A stretch of DNA of 10,000 bases from Penaeus vannamei (lineage: Eukaryota; Arthropoda; Malacostraca; Decapoda; Penaeidae), in assembly GCF_042767895.1 (NCBI RefSeq), contig NC_091579.1, positions 894,429-904,428 of the forward strand, given 5' to 3'. The stretch's first letter is position 1, and each line of letters starts with the position of its first letter. The position numbers and the translations under genes are program-made. Positions 6,961 through 10,000 of this stretch are shown here, in pieces. The notes under the pieces are model-generated. The model was not told the DNA's origin and searched no databases. It saw only the letters and a list, made by a program, of their open reading frames with translations.

Positions 6961-7231
6961 AAAAAGCCGAGACAAAGAAGACGAGGCCCTGGATACCCCC
7001 GCTTGTGTGCCAATCCAAAAGCGCCTACGAGGCACTCCTCCTCTAGGACCCTCCCCTCCCCCTCCCTCCCCCTCCCCCCCTTTAGCCTGTCCCATATGTA
7101 GGAGGTGGAATCGACTCTTAACTTGTCCTGTGTCGAGGCCCGTCAATGGAACCTCTTGTGTAACTCCAGAGAGATTATATTTATGGGTGTCGGGCGGCCA
7201 TTATGTTTAGACCGCATGAGTGATGTGTTGG
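6961..7231. other. Mixed unique segment with short C-rich run
   Basis: Mostly non-repetitive, with a C/T-rich insert at 7041-7085 (CCCTCCCC type). Frames are short and I recognise no product. It contains a stretch resembling ordinary intergenic sequence up to the TG repeats. Confidence 0.45.
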
Positions 7232-7345
7232 CGGAGGACTCTGTTTGTGTGTGTGTTTGTGTGTGGCTCGGCCGTGACCCCTAAGGGCACGTATGTGTGT
7301 GTGTGTGCGTGTGTGTGTTTGTGTCAGTGAGTAAGTGTGTGGTTT
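7232..7345. repeat. Interrupted TG repeats
   Basis: Two (TG)n clusters (about 7234-7266 and 7292-7345), broken by TTTG and CGTG variants and separated by about 25 unique bases. The strand is opposite in sense to the CA repeats at 7630-7812, so the two could pair as an inverted TG/CA arrangement about 300 bases apart. Confidence 0.85.
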
Positions 7346-7629
7346 TGTTTCCGTCCAGATAGTTTTATATCTTTCTCTGGATATTTTTATCGTTCACATT
7401 GGTAGATGATTAATGGGGATAACACTGAATTTTAAAACACTTGTGCTTTCATATCTTATGTCACATGTCTGCGTTGCTTATATCAATAAAATGCCTATAA
7501 GCTTTCATTGGCGACATGTAAAGCAGAATTTTACTTTTTGTTTTTATGTATTTGATGTTGTCGTCTGACACTTTAACCTTGGTTCGTGAAAAGATGCGTG
7601 CAATTGATTCCATATATGCTACGCGCAAT
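7346..7629. other. AT-rich unique segment
   Basis: About 280 bases without tandem repeats, AT-rich, bounded by TG and CA repeats. Several stops occur in every frame. It holds the AATAAA listed at 7485. No RNA gene or mobile-element ends seen. Confidence 0.5.
7485..7490 (+). terminator. Possible polyadenylation signal AATAAA
   Basis: A canonical AATAAA lies in an AT-rich unique segment and is followed 40-80 bases later by T-rich and TG-rich sequence (7528-7562) of the kind found downstream of cleavage sites. No upstream gene supports it, and the hexamer is frequent by chance in AT-rich DNA. Confidence 0.2.
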
Positions 7630-7670
7630 CACACACACACACATACACGCACGCACACACGCACACACAC

Positions 7671-7747
<77 letters not shown>

Positions 7748-7831
7748 CACGCACACACACACCACACCACACCACACCACACCACACCACACCCACACAC
7801 AACACACACACACCACCTCCCCCCCCCCCCC
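7630..7831. repeat. CA compound repeat: (AC)34, (ACCAC)6, poly-C
   Basis: CA repeats with CGCA and CATA variants (7630-7672) are followed by a perfect (AC)34 at 7673-7740, CGCA-interrupted repeats, a perfect pentamer ACCAC six times at 7761-7790, further CA, and 13 C at 7819-7831. The pentamer probably arose by a C gain within the CA run. Frames give His/Thr or Cys/Val dipeptide repeats and are spurious. Confidence 0.97.
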
Positions 7832-7975
7832 AAACCCACGCGCAAAAAGCCCCGTCGTGTTACGCGTCGGAGGAGACACAGCCGAGGCCCCATATTCGGC
7901 GTCGGGCCTAATGTACTTTCGGCCTCGCAAGGACAAGGTGGGGGTTTGCTATTGATTAAGCGGTGATTTATACTC
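7832..7975. other. Unique island, CpG-containing
   Basis: About 145 bases of mixed sequence between CA repeats and a purine block, with roughly a dozen CpG in its first 100 bases. It is open on the minus strand as part of a much longer repeat-driven frame; the peptide from it has no recognised domain. Confidence 0.45.
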
Positions 7976-8720
7976 TTCGGGAGAGGAAAAGAGGAACGAG
8001 AGAGGAAAGGAGGGAGGGAGAGAGGGAAGGAGGGAGGGAGAGGGAAGGAGGAAGTGGAGAGGGAAGGAGGAGAGGGAGAGGAGGAGGGAGAAGGAAAGGA
8101 GGGAGGGAGAGAGGGGAAGGAGGGAGGGAGAGAGGGAAGGAGGAAGTGAGGGAAGGAGGGAGGGAGTGAGGGAAGGCGGAAGTGGAGAGGGAAGGAGGGA
8201 GGGAGAGGGAAGGAGGGAGGGAGAGAAGGAGGGAGAGGGTGAAGTAGTAGTTGGAGGGGGGAAGGGATGGAGGGAGGGAGAGGAAAAGAGGAACGAGAGA
8301 GGGAAGGAGGAAGTGGAGAGGGAAGGAGGGGAGGAGAGGGAAGGAGGAAGTGGAGAGGGAAAGGAGGAAGTGGAGAGGGAAGGAGGAAGTGGAGAGGAAA
8401 GGAGGGAGGGAGAGGGAAGGAGGAAGTGGAGAGGAAAGAGGAAGTGGAGGAGAGGGAAGGAGGAAGTGGAGAAGGAAAGGAGGGAGGGAGAGGGAAGGAG
8501 GGAGGGAGAGGGGGATGGAGGGAGGGAGAGGAAAAGAGGGAGTGGGGAGGGGAAGGAGGGAGGGAGAGGGAGAAGGAGGGAGGGAGAGGGAAGGAGGAGG
8601 GAGAGGGAGAAGGAGGGAGGGAGAGGGAAGGAGGGAAGGAGAGGGAAGGAGGAAGTGGAGAGGGAAGGAGGGAGGGAGGGGTGAAGTAGTAGTTGCAGGG
8701 GGGAGGGATGGAGGGTAGGG
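7976..8720. repeat. Higher-order purine repeat, two nested units
   Basis: The block is made of GGGAGGGAGAGGGAAGG and GGAAGTGGAGAGG subunits. It is duplicated at a larger scale: a 23-base phrase containing AAAAGAGGAACGAGAG occurs at 7981-8003 and 8278-8300, and GGGTGAAGTAGTAGTTG occurs at 8237-8253 and 8679-8695. The first big unit is about 297 bases and the second about 442, the extra length coming mostly from more GGAAGTGGA subunits. The minus-strand Ser/Pro/Leu frame and plus-strand Glu/Gly/Arg frames across it are products of purine composition. Confidence 0.92.
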
Positions 8721-8880
8721 AACGGTAGGGAGGGTGGTATGGAAGGTTTGAGTGGTATGGGGAGAGAGGGGCAAAGGAGGATAGGGGATAGAGGGAGGGA
8801 GGAAAGATAAGGAGGGAGAGAGAAAGAGGGGAATAAGAAAACAAAACGAAAATAAATACATATGGCTAAGACGAAATAAC
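8721..8880. other. Diverged purine-rich linker
   Basis: Purine-rich but irregular, with GGTA phrases (for example 8712-8740), changing to an A-rich end (8825-8880) with ordinary sequence such as ATACATATGGCTAAGACG. No gene recognised. Confidence 0.6.
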
Positions 8881-9125
8881 AGGAGGAGGAGGAGGAGGGA
8901 GTGGGGAGGGAGGGAGGAGGAGGAGGGGGGAATGAAGAGGAGGAGGAGAAGGTGGAGGGGAGTGGGAGGGAGGGGAGGAAGAGGGAGTGGGGAGGGAGGA
9001 GGAGGAGGAGTGGGGAATGAAGAGGAGGAGGTGAGGGGGAGGGAGGGAGGAGAAGGGAGGGGAGTGGGGGGTGGGGGAGGGAGGAGGAAGAGGGAGTGGG
9101 GAGGGAGGAGGGAGGAGAGGAGTAC
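8881..9125. repeat. GGA-rich block with ~86 bp duplication
   Basis: GAGTGGGGAGGGAGG occurs at 8899, 9094 and in nearly the same form at 8985. GGGAATGAAGAGGAGGAGG occurs at 8928 and 9013, an 85-base offset. The block is therefore two to three tandem units of about 86-109 bases inside GGA-type low complexity. Confidence 0.88.
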
Positions 9126-9330
9126 CAGCAAGAAATGAGTGAATGGTAAGTCTCAGGGTGAAGCTAGAGTACCTCGGTAGGTGGGTATCGGGTAGGGGTA
9201 GGGGGTGGGTGGGTGGGCGGGTGTTGGCAGAGCGTACGTAGTAATGGCGGGCGTGTGGGTATGACCGCGTGACCCTGGGGCGGTGGAAGCGGTATGAATC
9301 AGCATAGTTCTGGGCAGATCGTAAGAGGTC
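9126..9330. other. Unique G-rich island with quadruplex-prone core
   Basis: Mixed sequence with a dense set of G-runs at 9183-9231 separated by one to four bases, a strong four-tetrad-run pattern on the + strand. GGGCGTGTGGGT at 9249-9260 matches the core of the minisatellite at 3582-3825. A donor-like ATGGTAAGTCT lies at 9143-9153. No open frame of note. Confidence 0.5.
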
Positions 9331-9480
9331 AGGGTTGGTAGTGGGGCCGGGGGGGAGGGGGAGGGGTCGGGGAGGAGCCTACAAGGTCAGGAAATGGGGA
9401 GTGGGGGATTGAGGGGGTCAGGGGGAGGGGGGAGGGGGGGGAGAGCGAGGAAGGGGGAAAGGGGGAGAACTGAAGGTAGG
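9331..9480. repeat. G-rich low-complexity block
   Basis: GGGGAGGGGG phrases without a clear period, containing AGGTCA at 9326-9331 (at its edge) and 9384-9389, and GGGTCA at 9415-9420. It is quadruplex-capable on the + strand. No gene seen. Confidence 0.8.
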
Positions 9481-9560
9481 GCACGGGGCTGCCAGGCAAC
9501 GAACGCGTAAGATAAAGATAAAGAGGGCAGGATAAAATGAGGGTGAAAACGAAAGAGAGG

Positions 9561-9900
<340 letters not shown>

Positions 9901-10000
9901 GTGAGAAAGAAAAGAGAGAGAGAGAGAAAGAAAAAGAAAGAGAATAAGGAAATAAATAAAGAAGAGAAGAAATAGATAAAGAAAGGAAGAAAGAGAATTA
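9901..10000. repeat. A/G-rich tail to window end
   Basis: GAAAGA, GAGAGA and AATAAATAAA phrases continue the purine bias to the end of the window. Nothing else is seen; the segment 9481-9560 before the minisatellite is short mixed sequence with GATAAAGATAAAG. Confidence 0.8.

Noticed and set aside
7573..9131. Overlapping 423- and 387-codon minus-strand open frames (Ser/Pro/Leu)
   Set aside because: Both follow the GGGA/GGAA repeats and the CA repeat (Cys-Val dipeptides); they overlap each other in different frames, and neither has a recognisable domain.

Overview
This 10 kb window looks like intergenic or intronic DNA from a eukaryote with an unusually repeat-dense genome. I find no protein-coding gene, RNA gene or transposon that I can support. 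More than two thirds of the bases lie in simple repeats, minisatellites or strand-biased purine/pyrimidine blocks. The mix includes (ATT)40, (GA)63, (AC)34, long GGGAGG and CCCTCC blocks, and at least seven distinct minisatellite families. That mix resembles a decapod crustacean, penaeid shrimp in particular, whose genomes are known for extreme microsatellite content. This is inference from repeat style only; no conserved gene is present to confirm it.

Layout: 1-300 is an A-rich purine block. 301-470 is a unique island with a near-palindrome. 471-905 is G-rich then GA-rich purine. From about 960 the same strand turns pyrimidine: C-rich to 1575, T/TTC-rich to 2080, CCCT-type to 2580, then a ~65 bp T-rich minisatellite (2711-3320). 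3582-3825 is a G-rich minisatellite built from 4-base modules. A small AT-rich unique stretch leads to a GA block with an 18 bp array (4143-4268), a GC-box-rich island (4365-4500) and a long trinucleotide tract grading from ATT to ATC (4592-5027). 5028-5560 is mostly unique or A/G-rich. 5572-5768 is a G-rich minisatellite.

The most gene-like part is 5769-6705. It is GC-rich, CpG-dense and largely free of tandem repeats, with two opposed splice-donor-like sites and a 133-codon open frame on the minus strand. It could be a promoter, first exon or fossil of one, but I recognise no protein. After it come a GA block (6715-6990), a mixed stretch, TG repeats, an AT-rich unique segment with a possible poly(A) signal (7485), CA and ACCAC repeats, a higher-order purine repeat (7981-8720), another GGA-rich duplication (8881-9125), a G-quadruplex-prone island (9126-9330), and an 18 bp purine minisatellite running into (GA)63.

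The many long open frames over the repeats are artefacts of stop-free low-complexity DNA. No set of genes works together here. What is notable is the physical architecture: long one-strand purine or pyrimidine blocks prone to triplex or quadruplex formation, separated by short GC-rich islands that repeatedly carry GGGCGTG.
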